In this document: piece after piece, positions 48,901 through 60,722 of the stretch
Position numbering within the stretch: the first letter of the stretch is position 1
Layout: every line of letters starts with the position of its first letter
From: Puffinus mauretanicus
Taxonomy: Eukaryota; Chordata; Aves; Procellariiformes; Procellariidae
Direction: 5' to 3'
DNA length: 64,000 nt
Assembly (NCBI GenBank): GCA_023333565.1
Contig: JAJKFH010003493.1
Location: forward strand, 1,612,001 to 1,676,000
Position numbers and translations under genes: made by a program
Notes under the pieces: model-generated
Database searches by the model: none
What the model saw: only the letters and a program-made list of their open reading frames with translations
Told to the model about the DNA's origin: nothing

Positions 48901-50737
48901 GATAAAACGGATCAGGTGTGTGGGACAGACAGAATCTGTCAAGCAGATTATTTGAAACATTATGGGTTAAAACTGAGACCCTGAACTGAACTGAAAAGCA
49001 AGGAGCAGCCTAATCTGACCATATCCTGAGGATGAAATCCTATCTCAGGAAATCAGTCTCGGTTTTTGTCACTGTCAGCTGTAAACAGTATCAAAGTGAA
49101 CCCACCCATTGCAATGACATCACTAATGAGCCAGTCTTCAAAGCTATAGCAAAGATGCAAATCTTGAATAAAATGGCTGTGGTATTCTTTCCAGATACAT
49201 GTTAAAAGCTGTGTTTTTTATCTGAAGTAACCTCTTGGTTACCCAACAGTAACTCTGATTCTCCAGGAGAGAATTGTGTTTGAATAGTCTGTAAGCAGAA
49301 GCTTTTACAATGAAGACAGAGAGATCTTGTCTTCTTGTTTGCCTTCTATTCTAAAGAATGTTATTTTCAGTATGACAAGAAATATTGTTTCTAATTGTCT
49401 CACAATGTCCCCAAAAAGGACATCTGACTGTACAACCAGGGCAGCTACCATAATTCATACCTCTTCCTCAGACTGCATTTGCCCTGCCCTGCTTCAGGAA
49501 AAGATAACTTTTCACCTTGAGGCATCCCAGCCACCTAAGCTTATATTCCCACCATCATGTATGGGCCATTCATTCACTGGGTTCCAAAAGGTCAGAGCAC
49601 TTGTTTTCTAGAGTTTTTCCATTTTGACCTATACAATCATTTGTGTTTATTCTTCAAAGTTGTGACTGCAGTTCCTGGGGACATGCTCAGTCTTGCTTTA
49701 AGCTAAACCAAGCCTGTCTTAAGAGTCCAATGAGAAGCCCGTGATGCACAATGAGACTCACGCTGCTGAAAGTACCCTGTCATTGGTACCCAAAGTTGTT
49801 GACAGAAAGCTGGCGTGAATTCATTTGTAGAAGCTACAGCCACATCTCACAGCCTGGATGCCTCGCAGTACCGTAGAGCAACCCAGTCTCTTACTAACCC
49901 AACATTTTATCTCTACCGAATCAACAGGATTTATTAGCCAGGCATACTTGGAAATGCTTGTCCTGTCATGAGTATGCCACATGCTTATATCCTGGCATGC
50001 TGCACCACAGCAACATTATTAGAGAGACAGCTCGGGAAAGCACAGTTTGTGTCCTTGCACAAGGGCACAGTGTCAGTGGCACCCTACAGCTGCCTTCCCC
50101 TGTCCAAGCACAGACCCCCTTCTGCCTTCTTGCTGCCTCTGTCTCAGCAGCCTCGTAGCTCAGCACAGCCTTTTGTGCAGCCACAGAAGGGACAGGGAGG
50201 TCTTCTGGCTCCTGAATACGGGTCCCTTGCTTTCTGTTATTCAAGCTATAACCCTTGAATAGGTGCCCCTATGAACACTAAAGTCAGATGGGTACCTTCA
50301 GCCTAAATCCTGCTGGTTTACATGCTCATGTCACCTCATCTAGGTGTTATGTGGAATCACACCACAAAGACCTTCTTTAGACTTTCTTTTCGGTTACCTT
50401 GCAAAAATCTTTGGTTCATAGTGACTGGAGAGTATCTCCATGCTTACACTCCATTAGCATCAGGAAGTCTAACACAGCACCTATAGTTTCTGAATGTTTA
50501 CCACAAAAAGAAGACAGAAGAATATTGTATTGGAAAGAGATGATCTGGAAACACCTTACTGTGTTTTATATAACTTTCTACTGTTTATACAGCTCCCCCA
50601 TCATAAAATGGGCTGCTGTGTTCAACATGATGCCCATGAAAGAAACATCACTCCAGAGAGGGGGGGTCATGCTTATCCAGCTGAAGGCTTCCACTAGGGC
50701 TGATAGGTGGAGTTGGTGTTTGCTGAGTCAACTGTAG
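39956..50737. other. Non-coding stretch, no firm gene
   Basis: AT-rich sequence with short frames. T-rich tracts lie at about 43600-43652 and A runs near 45911 and 46276. A TATATAAA is present at about 41115, but the only nearby AATAAA is upstream of it, which does not fit an LTR or promoter unit. The one frame carried separately is 42694-43071 (minus). Confidence 0.6.
42694..43071 (-). CDS. Candidate 3'-terminal coding exon, protein not recognised
   Basis: A 125-codon minus frame runs from just after a possible acceptor (CTGAATGCTTATTAG, boundary at 43071/43072) to a TAA at 42694-42696. It starts QEKLHYLRQKGSNHLD, contains VITLPANWETTIDRDAYVLF and ends CYASIFPTFEKS. The composition is balanced, with no low-complexity tract, and the frame begins exactly at the acceptor. 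Downstream on the same strand an AATAAA lies at about 42183-42188, about 500 bp past the stop, which would suit a 3' UTR. Against it, frames of this length are expected a few times by chance in 64 kb of such DNA, the acceptor's pyrimidine tract is weak, and no upstream exon was identified. I know no protein family with this sequence. Confidence 0.25.
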   Translation of the reverse strand, partial: QEKLHYLRQKGSNHLDPVTKVITLPANWETTIDRDAYVLFVLHQPPLRKKTALPCKMFAIERKHEMATSDPEHPPCSESLLPRKQDDPVQIHHQCIIDATLPLSRTADNLRMLCYASIFPTFEKS

Positions 50738-50841
50738 CCTTGTGTCGCGGTTTAACCTGGCAACATTCTCCTCATACTAAATCCAAAACACAGCACTAGG
50801 AAGAAATTTAACCCTATCCCAGCTGAAACCAGGACACCTTG
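50738..50841 (-). mobile_element. Internally deleted 94-bp LTR of the same family, with perfect 5-bp duplication
   Basis: The element spans 50743-50836. Its left end is TGTCGCGGTTTAACC and its right end GCTGAAACCAGGACA, matching the termini of the 39.3-kb LTR. Perfect CCTTG duplications flank it at 50738-50742 and 50837-50841. Only about 20 bp of the left end and about 75 bp of the right end are kept. About 560 bp between them are missing, and a further 12 bp are missing relative to the other copy within the right part, at a short ACTA repeat. The TATA element and microsatellite are gone, so it cannot act as a promoter. It independently supports a 5-bp target duplication for the family. Confidence 0.88.
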
Positions 50842-51312
50842 GCAGAGCCTTGGCTTCTTGATTCTTAAACGCAGCTTTTCTACTCCAAGAAAAATAAAGC
50901 AGCAGCATTATCCTGAATAATTAGTTTGTATAACACTAATTCAGCCTCTCAGAACTGATTGTTCCCTCAACTTAAGTTTACTTTGCCATTTCCTCCTTGT
51001 CTTTATTTACTGCAGCGTTACTTATTTAAACTGTTTATTGGAACCACTAACACACATCAAACTCCTACTCTATCACATTGCTATTTTTGTTAAATTCGTA
51101 ACTTTTCTCTTTGTGTTATTTATTTAGGACTTCTTTAACTCTTTTTTAATCCTTGACTTTGTCCAAAAATGGCTTATCTACCCAGCCTGCTAAGTATTTC
51201 CCATTCTTTACTCAACTGGACGATTTAACCTTCACTCACAGATTTAACTGCTCTCTTTCTGTTAAAAGGTGTGTTTCTTTCTGGTTGTGGCCATGTTCAC
51301 TCCTTATTATCT

Positions 51313-51340
51313 GGGGGGGTGGGGGGGTGGGGGAGCGGGG
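51313..51340 (+). other. G-quadruplex-prone tract
   Basis: The order is G7, T, G7, T, G5, A-G-C, G4, seen directly. Four long G runs with one- to three-base loops meet the usual rule for a stable intramolecular quadruplex. There is no promoter or gene context. Confidence 0.85.
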
Positions 51341-54300
51341 AAAATCTTGGAATCACATATTTAGGAAGAACTGCAACAAGAACAGAGTGATAGGAGTAGC
51401 AGACAGCTTCTTTTCTGTTCCCAATACTTTTCAATTTTTAACTGTTACTACAGCCACAGTTTTAGTCCCTTTTCTTTAAAGTGAAAATGGATGTGAATAA
51501 AACTCACAATAAGACATTTCTGGCATCTGATATCAGTCATTTCCCTTCTGAGGGTAAACATGGCAACAGTAAAACTGCCTAGCCTGTTGTCCTAACAAAA
51601 AACAATCTGTTACTCCACTTTATTAATAGCTTGTCACCAGCTGCCTCTTACAGGCCAAATACCAAGCAGGTCCCCAACCATCCACTCTGTTAACACACAT
51701 AACACTTGCACTTGCAAATGGTAATTTATCTGGTGGTCATACGTGGAATTGTCTCATTTTACCTGCACACATCTGGCCGTGTACATGTAAATAACGGAAA
51801 GAGCAATTTTGACAATACAAAATCAGAAATAACTCTGAAGAATGATCACTAGTAGTATCTCCCAGAGATGCAACCTCATATTGCCTAAAATCATTGGCAC
51901 AGCCTCTGGGCAGGGAAGAAAGCATATATCTCCATCCTCCCATGGCCAGTCTTCACACTAGAAATATGCAGGTGTTTAGTAATCCCTTTAGTGACTGAGC
52001 CAATTCTCTATTCTAAAGTAGCTTTATAAAACCCTAATACTCCAATAATAAAGCCATCATAATGTACTGCATTTTCTTGGAAGAAAAGAATAGAACGACT
52101 TTCAGAATTCTTAATTCCCCCATTTTGGAGCCTTACAATAAGAAAGCAGTGTGGAATAATAAGATGTATGCCAGATATATGCTACTGCAAAACCTTGATA
52201 CTCTAGAAGAGAATTCATTGTCCAACCTATGTAAAGAAAGAAAAACTGAACTATGGATTGAAAAAGCACTAATATGCATATTTCTCATTCAGGCCCTGAA
52301 AATCTCAGGTCTGGGATTAAAGGTCATATCCAAGACATAAAAAGCTCTAGACTTTATTGGTAGGACTCAGGTGTCTAGTACCATCTTAGACACACAGAGG
52401 AATGCCACCAAGCCTCAAGCTGCCTCTCCAAAACCAAGCAGTTGCCCAAAGGTGTCTAGCGTCAGACACCTGTGATTAAGCAGCTGAATTCCCTGCTTAG
52501 GAATGGAAACTTCAAATAGCAGTGGGATACAGGATGCTATGGTTGCTCGTCAACTCTTCTGCAAGAGGACAAGTTGGTGGTGGCTATCATCCAAAGGACT
52601 TAGAAAATGCATTCCCAGGACCTCCAGTGTATCCAGGCGTCAAACTCCCTCAAACAACCTCTCAAGTACTGCACACAATATCATCAGTAGGTTCCTCATT
52701 CCTATTTTCATGCTGCATCAGTAGAGCTTGAAGGGACTGGGGCAAGGATGAGCTGAAAAACTGATACTCAGATTGAGGTATTTCCTACAAATGAGGAAAG
52801 GTATGTAGAAAGGCAAGACAGGTTGTGTATTTTCCCTCTGAAGGATAGAGTGAAACCAGAGTTTCCAGTGAAGTCAACAAAGGTTGCATACAAGTGTGCG
52901 ACTCACTACAGACCACAGTAGAATTAATGTTAAAAAAGCCCTAATGTAACATGAAAATAAACTTTTCCTTCAAGACACTACCAGTACTTAGCTGAAGCAG
53001 AAATGATTGCAGAAAGCAAATGTCAACATTTTTTAATACAAAAAGATACAAAATGAATGTTTTCACTACACTAATTTTACTCTCTTGAAGAAGAATTCAA
53101 AGTAGTATTGGAGAAGGATATTCTCCAGCCAGTAGAACTTGCTACTATTTATAGTATCGCAGTTTTACATTTCAGTTTGATCACAAACACCTTTTCCAGC
53201 CACTGCTGGAGGCTAAGAAATGACTCAAAGGAAATTTTTGAAGCTGATCTTTTGCAGGCTGTCAGTGCATACTGTGGTGTTTTGAAAAGTGCATGTGTGA
53301 GCACAAATGGACGTGTGGTTGTGGGTGTGAATATCATTCCTTGCAAAGCCTCTCTCCTCTTCCAAAGCTATCTGACAAAGGACAGGCACTCTTAATAATA
53401 ACTCTTGTTGCCAACATCATTTTACACCTCTTCTATTTCAGGGTATGTACAACGTGTTGCTGTTACACTACTTGATGGATTTCAGAGTGGTTCCACTTTG
53501 GAAAAGAGGCAAAAGAAACAAAATCATTTTACTACTTCCACTTGGCTGCCAGAGGATATTTTGAGACATTTTGTAACCAGATAGTCTGAGAGGTTTCAAT
53601 GAGGGGAAGAAAGAAAATAGATCTTCAATGAAATGTAAGGATTGAAATACCATTCAGGGTACTTTCGTACATTGACTGAGCTCATATGCATGGGTGACTG
53701 AAAAAAGTCATTAAAAAGGTGGGCCTCCACTGCCCTATGAAGTCAATAATTTTTTTTCTGTCCATATGTTTTCGAAGATAATAACAGGATTTTCACTGTG
53801 GTTTCAATTCTCTCCAGCTGGGTAATTTGTGTGACACACTTTCAAGGCACCCACCAGCTAAACAGCTATAACTTCTGGGGTTTAATGCATCTCAGAACAC
53901 AATTGCATCCATCACAGTTCACATGCTAGAAAGCAGGAGAAAAATATTTTCATTTGACAAATTAGGCACTGCCTCCTCAAAACAATCTAATATTTATAGT
54001 TGTTCTGACAGACTAATGAATAGCTAGATACATTTGCATAAAAGGACAAGTACTAGTTTCTAGATGAAAGAACAGAGCAATGTGATAAAACATTAAAGAC
54101 AGACAAATATGTCATGTAGGTTCTGATTATACTATCTGACTGTCAGAAGAAAAAGAAGTAACTTGCTAGCCACATCTTAAGCAGACAATTCAGCAATCAA
54201 AAAGGCTTTGAAAGTTTCACTAGAGCTTGAACAATTTGGATTTTTGGACTCTGTTGGTACTAGTTATATTTTGGTGTTTCTATTAGAAAGGTACCTTTGA

Positions 54301-57300
54301 AATGATCACTGAAAACTATCTGTATGTCCTCAAGAAATCCAGCACCCCTGGGTGAGGTCAATACACGCCTTAATTTTAAACAGTAGCAAAGAAGGATATC
54401 CAATATCTTATCTTTGCTATGATATTATTACGTAGGAGAAATCCAACTTTATTGTTATTCAGCAGGCTTATTATTCCACCCCCTCTCATGCACATTTGTA
54501 CTGTCATCATCAACAGGAAAACTGATATAATGAAAACTGTAAGAAGAGATAATTTAATTTTAAAAAATCTTCATCTAATCAGTAGTAAATAAATAATGGA
54601 ATATTTAAAAGTCTGGTAGGGTACTGTGGGTATTAAGGCGTATGTTTATGTGAGAGGTGAGCTAGAGCAACTTTTTTTTGGTACGTCTTTCTATGAGCTC
54701 CGACAAAATACAACAAAGTGAAAATAACTTCATAAAGAATATGTCTATAAGATGCCTTGGAGACCCTGTCTGTGAATAAACAGACTTGCTAGGAAGGATG
54801 TAGAGATAGTAGCTTAGGTATTTGGTCTGCAGGGATCCTGAAAGGTTTTCATTAGCACCATAAATAGGAGCTTCTCTCATAGATGTTATTAAGCTGTTTG
54901 AAGATTTTAAGGAACCTTGTTTATCAAAGACAGAAATCACAGCTTTATAGAAATGGCTAGCCAATGTTAGGACAGAGATAAAAATATAACATGAAAGGGT
55001 CTTTGAAGACTGTTCTGCAACGTTTACTTGCACTGAGTTGCACTATTCTTTCAAGGAGGTCACAGTGGGACAAACTTAATATGAGAACAATTATAGAAAT
55101 ATGCTTAATAACATAATAAAATGTAACAGGTGCTTCCCTCTTGGCTTAGGGCAACCAGCTTGAGTTTCTTTCAAAGTGGAGAGAATGAACTAAGAGGGTA
55201 ACTACCCAGATGATGCACTGAGACATTCTCCTTAATTTCTGCTGGGGGACAAAACATTAGACTAAAGCTGGTGCTTAGTTTCCAGCATGTAAGTAAGGAG
55301 TCCCAAAGGAGAAAACAGAACTATTCCCTCAGAAGCGTAGAATTTCTTAAACACTTTGCCAAATGTAGGGGGCTATGGAGGTAGAGATGAAGAGTGTGAC
55401 AGCAGTGACTGGGTTTGCTAAGGTGATTTGCCCTTACTCCTGCAGTGGAAGGGAGATATATCTGGCCCAGTCAGGTCTCAGAGTAGAACAGCACTTTAAT
55501 GCAGTCCCTATAGCAGCCTTGTAGAATAGAAAGTAATTTTATCTCAATGACAAGATAGGAGATTGCTCACATAACACACAGAATCACAAGAAAATAATAT
55601 AGCAATTATTTGCTATCAATTAGCAAGACAGGTATTGCACAGGCAATGCTTTCCCCATGGGTATCTTAGGCCAGAAGAACATGGGACATCCCTAGGAGAG
55701 ATGCGGGAGCTAGCACCAGACTGCCCTTCTACAAGTCTATGGAGCAAGTGTTATGCTTAGGGACCGACCTGTGCTTTCTCCCTTTGTTTGCCCGAAAATC
55801 ATCCTGCAGACTTGTTCTCAAAGTATCCCAAAGACTCAGTGTCAGTGGAGTCCCCTTTAGTGAAGCCCTCACTTTCCTGTACTGGTGACTGGAGAGTTTT
55901 TCTGGTCCTTATCATGGGCTCACCACATGAACAGCACAACTTCTGAGTTACTGAAATAGTAAGTCTCTTTCTTATTCCTTTCCCCATAATCTTTTGCACT
56001 TCCCAGAAAATAGTATAATCATCTCTTCAAGAACTAGTGTACTAATATCCCATCTTACATTGTCTATCTAGCTATTTTCCCCATACTTTATTCTCTCTTC
56101 CTGGTTAATCTAACTCTTATCTTCCTAATATGTCCCTGAGACTTTCTGCCTCCCAAGCATGGGCCCTACCACTGGAACTCTTTTAATTAGACCTTATCTG
56201 TTAACTCAGATAGGACTTATGGTTGAATATTCTTGAGCAGCTCAAACATCCATAGGTCATAGAGGTACATTACTGTATTCCACTTCCATTGGCTCTATAG
56301 TAGTGTTATCTTGTGAAATTAAATTTCCAGGACAAATGAAGCTTGAGATGAGCTTGAGAGAAGGGGAGAAAAAGGTGGTTTTGGAAGGCTGAAAAGGTGC
56401 AACCTTACCCAGGGGCAGCGCCCCAGCCCGGAGGTAAAAGTTTCCAGAAATATAAATTGATATCAACATCTTCCTGACTCGCTAGGCCATTGTAGATAAC
56501 TTGTATATGACATCCAAGAACAGGAATAACCCCCAGCCCTTAAATTTTAATTTTTACCACCATGCTGTTGTTGACATAACTTTGTAGCAAAACAGACTTT
56601 AGATTTGTGTGTAAATATTACACTGAATAAGTTATTGGAGTCACTATGACTTTCAAGAGTGGAGAGCGCTGGAGATCTGAAGAGGAGGTAGGACATCATT
56701 CTGGACATAGTTCAGTCCACTGCTATAGCTAGTCATTACAAAGACACCACAGAAAGCAGAACATGACACTAGGTTATGGGCGATGGAGGTTCTGGCTTCA
56801 GCAGGGAGGATTCCTTCCAACTGCAAGAACTGAAAGCTCCAAAGTTAACCTTCCAGCTTTTATTTGATTACTTCTCTACATTTTGAAAATCCACATCTCT
56901 ACTCTCCTTTTCCAAATAATTTTGCTGTTTTCATCTTGATACTTATTTCAGTTTTATTACATCCTTCAAAAGATTGGTGAAGTGATCAGAAGCCCAAGCC
57001 AGGCGAAGGACATGGATATAATGAGTCTTGCTGTTCTGAGGAGGGAAAAGCTGGCCTTACTCCAGAAAAAGACCCCACGTTTACTTCACCTTCTGAGCTG
57101 CACAAGTAGCAAAACACCATAAATATAGGGTCTATGGTAAGCTGTACTGCTGGTAGGAGTGATATGGGGGAAGCCTGTCCTTCTTCCCCTCAAAATCTCC
57201 TTAGCTTCCAGACGGTCAAGTTGCAGAACTGCTTGTATCAGTCTAAATTATTGCCTGTCTGAAGCTACTATTCCAGCCCTGTCAACTGCTCTCAATCCTC

Positions 57301-57819
57301 AGCTGATGTGAAGGTTATGAATAGATCTAGAGACTAACTGGATAAGCTGTGAATGTTTTCCTTCTCTGTATATTTGATGATTTTTGCATTTTCTTTTTTG
57401 CCTTCATTTTCTCTTGGAACCTGGTGCAGCGGGGGGGAGGAAATAAAATCAGTGGAATAAAAAATACAATGGAAGTTTAAATCACTTGACTTGAAATTTG
57501 ACACATACTAATGTCTTGACAGAAGCTTCACACCATAGTACAACTCAGGATATAGAAATAAACATGCCACACATACACATGCCTTGAACGCCAGCCAAAA
57601 CACCAGTTGTCTTGCAGATTCAAAAACTTTTGGGAGCAATCCTGCAAATGCTGACTGAGGTCAGTATCCCTAACACACCTACCTACTCACAGAGGGCAGT
57701 TTGTAATTCAGCTGAGAATCGGTAGGTGAGTAGTTATGGGATTGGACCAAGTTTTTAGTTACCCACTACAGATACCCCTTTGAATCCTGAGAGCTGTTTA
57801 GCTGTAATCTCAAAGCACC

Positions 57820-58050
57820 CCCGGCTGGGTAGGGCCTTTTGGGTCTGCCTGGGCCTTATTTTGGATTCGGGTCTTTGCCTGCTCAGGCGATATGCGCACG
57901 GTCCACGCATGCAGTGCTCCGTGCAGGCACGAGGTGTGCCTCCAGGCACTTGCCTTCTGCTCACACGGGTGCAGCAACACCCTCTCCAAGACAAGGGCAG
58001 TAGGCCAAGTTGGGCTGAGCCCAGGGCAACCCGCTGTCTCACCCCACGTT
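57820..58050. other. Second GC- and CpG-rich patch
   Basis: About eleven CpG dinucleotides fall within 230 bp, in a region where most kilobases have very few. Frames are open on both strands over the same bases, so neither is taken as coding. It may be a regulatory element, the first exon or promoter of a non-coding RNA, or an unrecognised GC-rich repeat. Confidence 0.45.
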
Positions 58051-60558
58051 AGGGACAGGGGTGGTCCTTAAGGAATTGTCATCTTTCCTTAGGCCTACAG
58101 GTAGGGTCTCCGGGATCACCATCTTTGTGATCACAGCAGTGTTCTGGGGGAAAAATCTAGCTTCCATGCATGTGGCTTAGTACCCAAAAGTTGTACCCTT
58201 TCATCAAAATCTCTAAATTCTGAAGACAAATTGGGTGATGGTAAGCGGCAGCAAGTGAAACCGTTCCTCTAGTACAGGGTGAAAGTATGGTCATTACGCT
58301 CCCGAGATGATCATCTCGTATTCCATCTCAGACAGAATGGGTTTGAGACCAAGGTCAAATGCTATGTTCTGATTATAAAAGCATAGGCAATGACTAGCCT
58401 AGTAATTAGCCTTTTCATAGCTTGAATTAAATATCTAGCATATAAGGTTGAGCTTGTGAACATGATGTGTTCAGTCTGTACTTGGGTACAGATTTCTAGG
58501 AGGAACCCCATGTGCAAAAGTTAAGCCTGCAAGGCTACATGTCATCAGCTGCTATTCCAATATTGCTGCTGACCCTGAGTAATTCATCATCTTTGACAAT
58601 ACAAAATGCATACAAGCTGTGAGCTCCAAGAAAGAATCTGCATTTTTATATCTATAAAAATCTCCAGCAACTGTGCATATATTTTTCAAAAAACAAATAC
58701 TTTAAGGGTTTAAATTCACATCTTTGAAAGTAGGTTGGCAAAAAGCAAGAAAGTATCTACCTTGACTTTTATGTTCAAGATGCAAATATCTCTCAAATTG
58801 GGCTCTTCTGTTTCTACATACAACTCTCTTTGTTTGAACAAAGATTGGTTAACCCACCCTGATAACTAATTCAAAGACCTGCCATTATCACATACATAAA
58901 GCACTCCAAAGCTAAATGAACTATCATTCTGGAGCAAATACTCCCATTGCTTACATGTAGATGGTACCCAATTCTGTCCTCATGGGGAACTGGCAGATCA
59001 CAAAGATATTTTACGCCACTTTATTAAATTCTGAACAAAACAAGTCTGCAAAGTGTTCTTTCCCTGCATGAAATAACATAATCTCAAGCAAAGATGAGAC
59101 AGGCATCTTACCCTTCTTTGCTTCCCTTAAGCTAATTTTAGTATTTTTTCATACAAATTCATCGTTGTTTAAGGATTATGACCACTACCTTTCATGGGGC
59201 AGCTCAGTTGCTGGCAGATCTGTTCCTAGATCTAGACATATTTGGTGAACTGACCTGGTTATTGTAAACTTTCCCCTGACTTTTGCATATTTTGCATGAA
59301 TTCTTAGGATTTCTATTACTCTCTGGAGCTTAAATACGATGCACTGGAAGCTCATGAGACTATATGCTCCCATTTGATTTCAAGCTGGCAAGCAAGAACA
59401 AAAAGACTCTGTTATGAGCAGCATATTATACAATTATATATCTATTACTCCGTATGGATAAAAATAACACACATACATTTATGAAGAGATACTAATGATG
59501 GTTATTAATGATACAGCCAATTGACACCCAGCCTGACTGCCTCCCTTGGTCTGATCAGAATTTGAAAACAACAACAAGGCAGACTGAAACAAATTCTGTG
59601 GATATTTTAAGTATTTTAAATCATTGTTTAACAAAAAAAGTTAAGCTTTGTTAGCTGGTGGGATTCAATGTCTGGGTTCATTTTCCAGGTTGTATGCTTG
59701 CTTTCAACCCCTATAGGAGCCAAAGTAATATGACAGATGGAACTGGTGGTGAAAAAAGTAAGGATTCACAGGCAATCTGTCAGAAATAAGACATTTCAAA
59801 AGAAAGCCAACCCATCATTATAGCAGAAAGCAGGTGAGGAAAAAAAAAAAAAGGGAGGAGGAAAGGTTCACAACTGGGCTGTGAACAGGAAATTTAGTGG
59901 AGAATAAGAGGAGATTACATTGGTTTCTACTATAGGAGCACAAGAGAATAACTTTCACATTTATTTCTTGACGCTATTGTTAAATGCATTAAAGGTAGCT
60001 GTACAGGCAATTAGTAAGAATCCAACACAGAATGCAGACAGATCAGCCAAGCTGACTGCATACAGACTCTTGTTAGTTTGTGTAGAGCTGCTTGTGAAAA
60101 AGGAAAGTCAAAGCTACCCAAACATGGCTCTTTCTTAGCATGAAGTTTACAAAAATTAAAACATAAAACCTCTGCATCTTGCTAGCTCTCTGCTGCTCTT
60201 AAGAAATAATTTTAAAGTACTCTTAAAGTCCCCTTGCAGTTCTAAAGTTGAAAAATAAAGTGACTTTTGGTATGTACAAAAGCACTAACAGAGACAGCAG
60301 AAACAAGATGCCCACTGATAACACCAAACGATGTGCACCACACATCGGAAAGATGATGGCAGACAAAGGTTAGATGACAGTAACTTCCAACACTTTTCAT
60401 TCCTTAAAATGATATATTGCCATCTGCTCATATTCCACAGTGGCCTCATACCAACATACACTGCTTGTTTTCCAACTACTTTCAAATCCCACGCATTCCA
60501 GCTAGCAACATTGATACCCCAATGGACTTACTCAACAGTACTGCGTTTGCAAAATATA

Positions 60559-60610
60559 CTTTTATTTTATTTTCCTTTTTTTTCTTTTCTCGCTCTTTTT
60601 TTTTTTTTTG
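60559..60610. repeat. T-rich pyrimidine tract
   Basis: Nearly pure T/C with two long T runs, followed by CCCCCCC and CAG. It is a low-complexity tract that also makes a very strong polypyrimidine tract for the acceptor at 60621. Confidence 0.9.
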
Positions 60611-60621
60611 CCCCCCCTCAG

Positions 60622-60722
60622 GAGGCAGTAACAAGAGCCTGCATTTTTATATTCTGAATGAAGAACTCAATTTCCACACTGAAACCATTTCTCAGGCTGA
60701 AGTTCTGTATTCACTTCAGTAG
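60622..60722 (+). CDS. Candidate 3'-terminal exon after a very strong acceptor, protein not recognised
   Basis: After the tract at 60559-60610 the sequence reads GCCCCCCCTCAG and then an open frame of 32 codons (GSNKSLHFYILNEELNF... ending AEVLYSLQ) closed by TAG at 60720-60722. The exon would start in phase with two leading bases. The acceptor is excellent, but it arises from a low-complexity tract, and a 32-codon frame is short. No upstream plus-strand exon is seen. Confidence 0.15.

Larger units (their letters stand above)
50842..60555. other. Non-coding stretch, no supported gene
   Basis: Short frames only. It contains the G-run tract at 51313-51340 and the CpG-rich patch at 57820-58050, plus a 16-bp perfect palindrome (CGAGATGATCATCTCG) at 58303-58318. 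A minus frame ending at 55799 follows a TTTCAG at about 55965 but is only about 55 codons long. No named repeat is visible. Confidence 0.6.

Noticed and set aside
55799..55965. Minus frame after TTTCAG with a CCSCGEP stretch
   Set aside because: About 55 codons with a weak pyrimidine tract and no recognised domain; not better than chance.
58303..58318. 16-bp perfect palindrome CGAGATGATCATCTCG
   Set aside because: About one perfect 16-bp palindrome is expected by chance in 64 kb, and there is no context.
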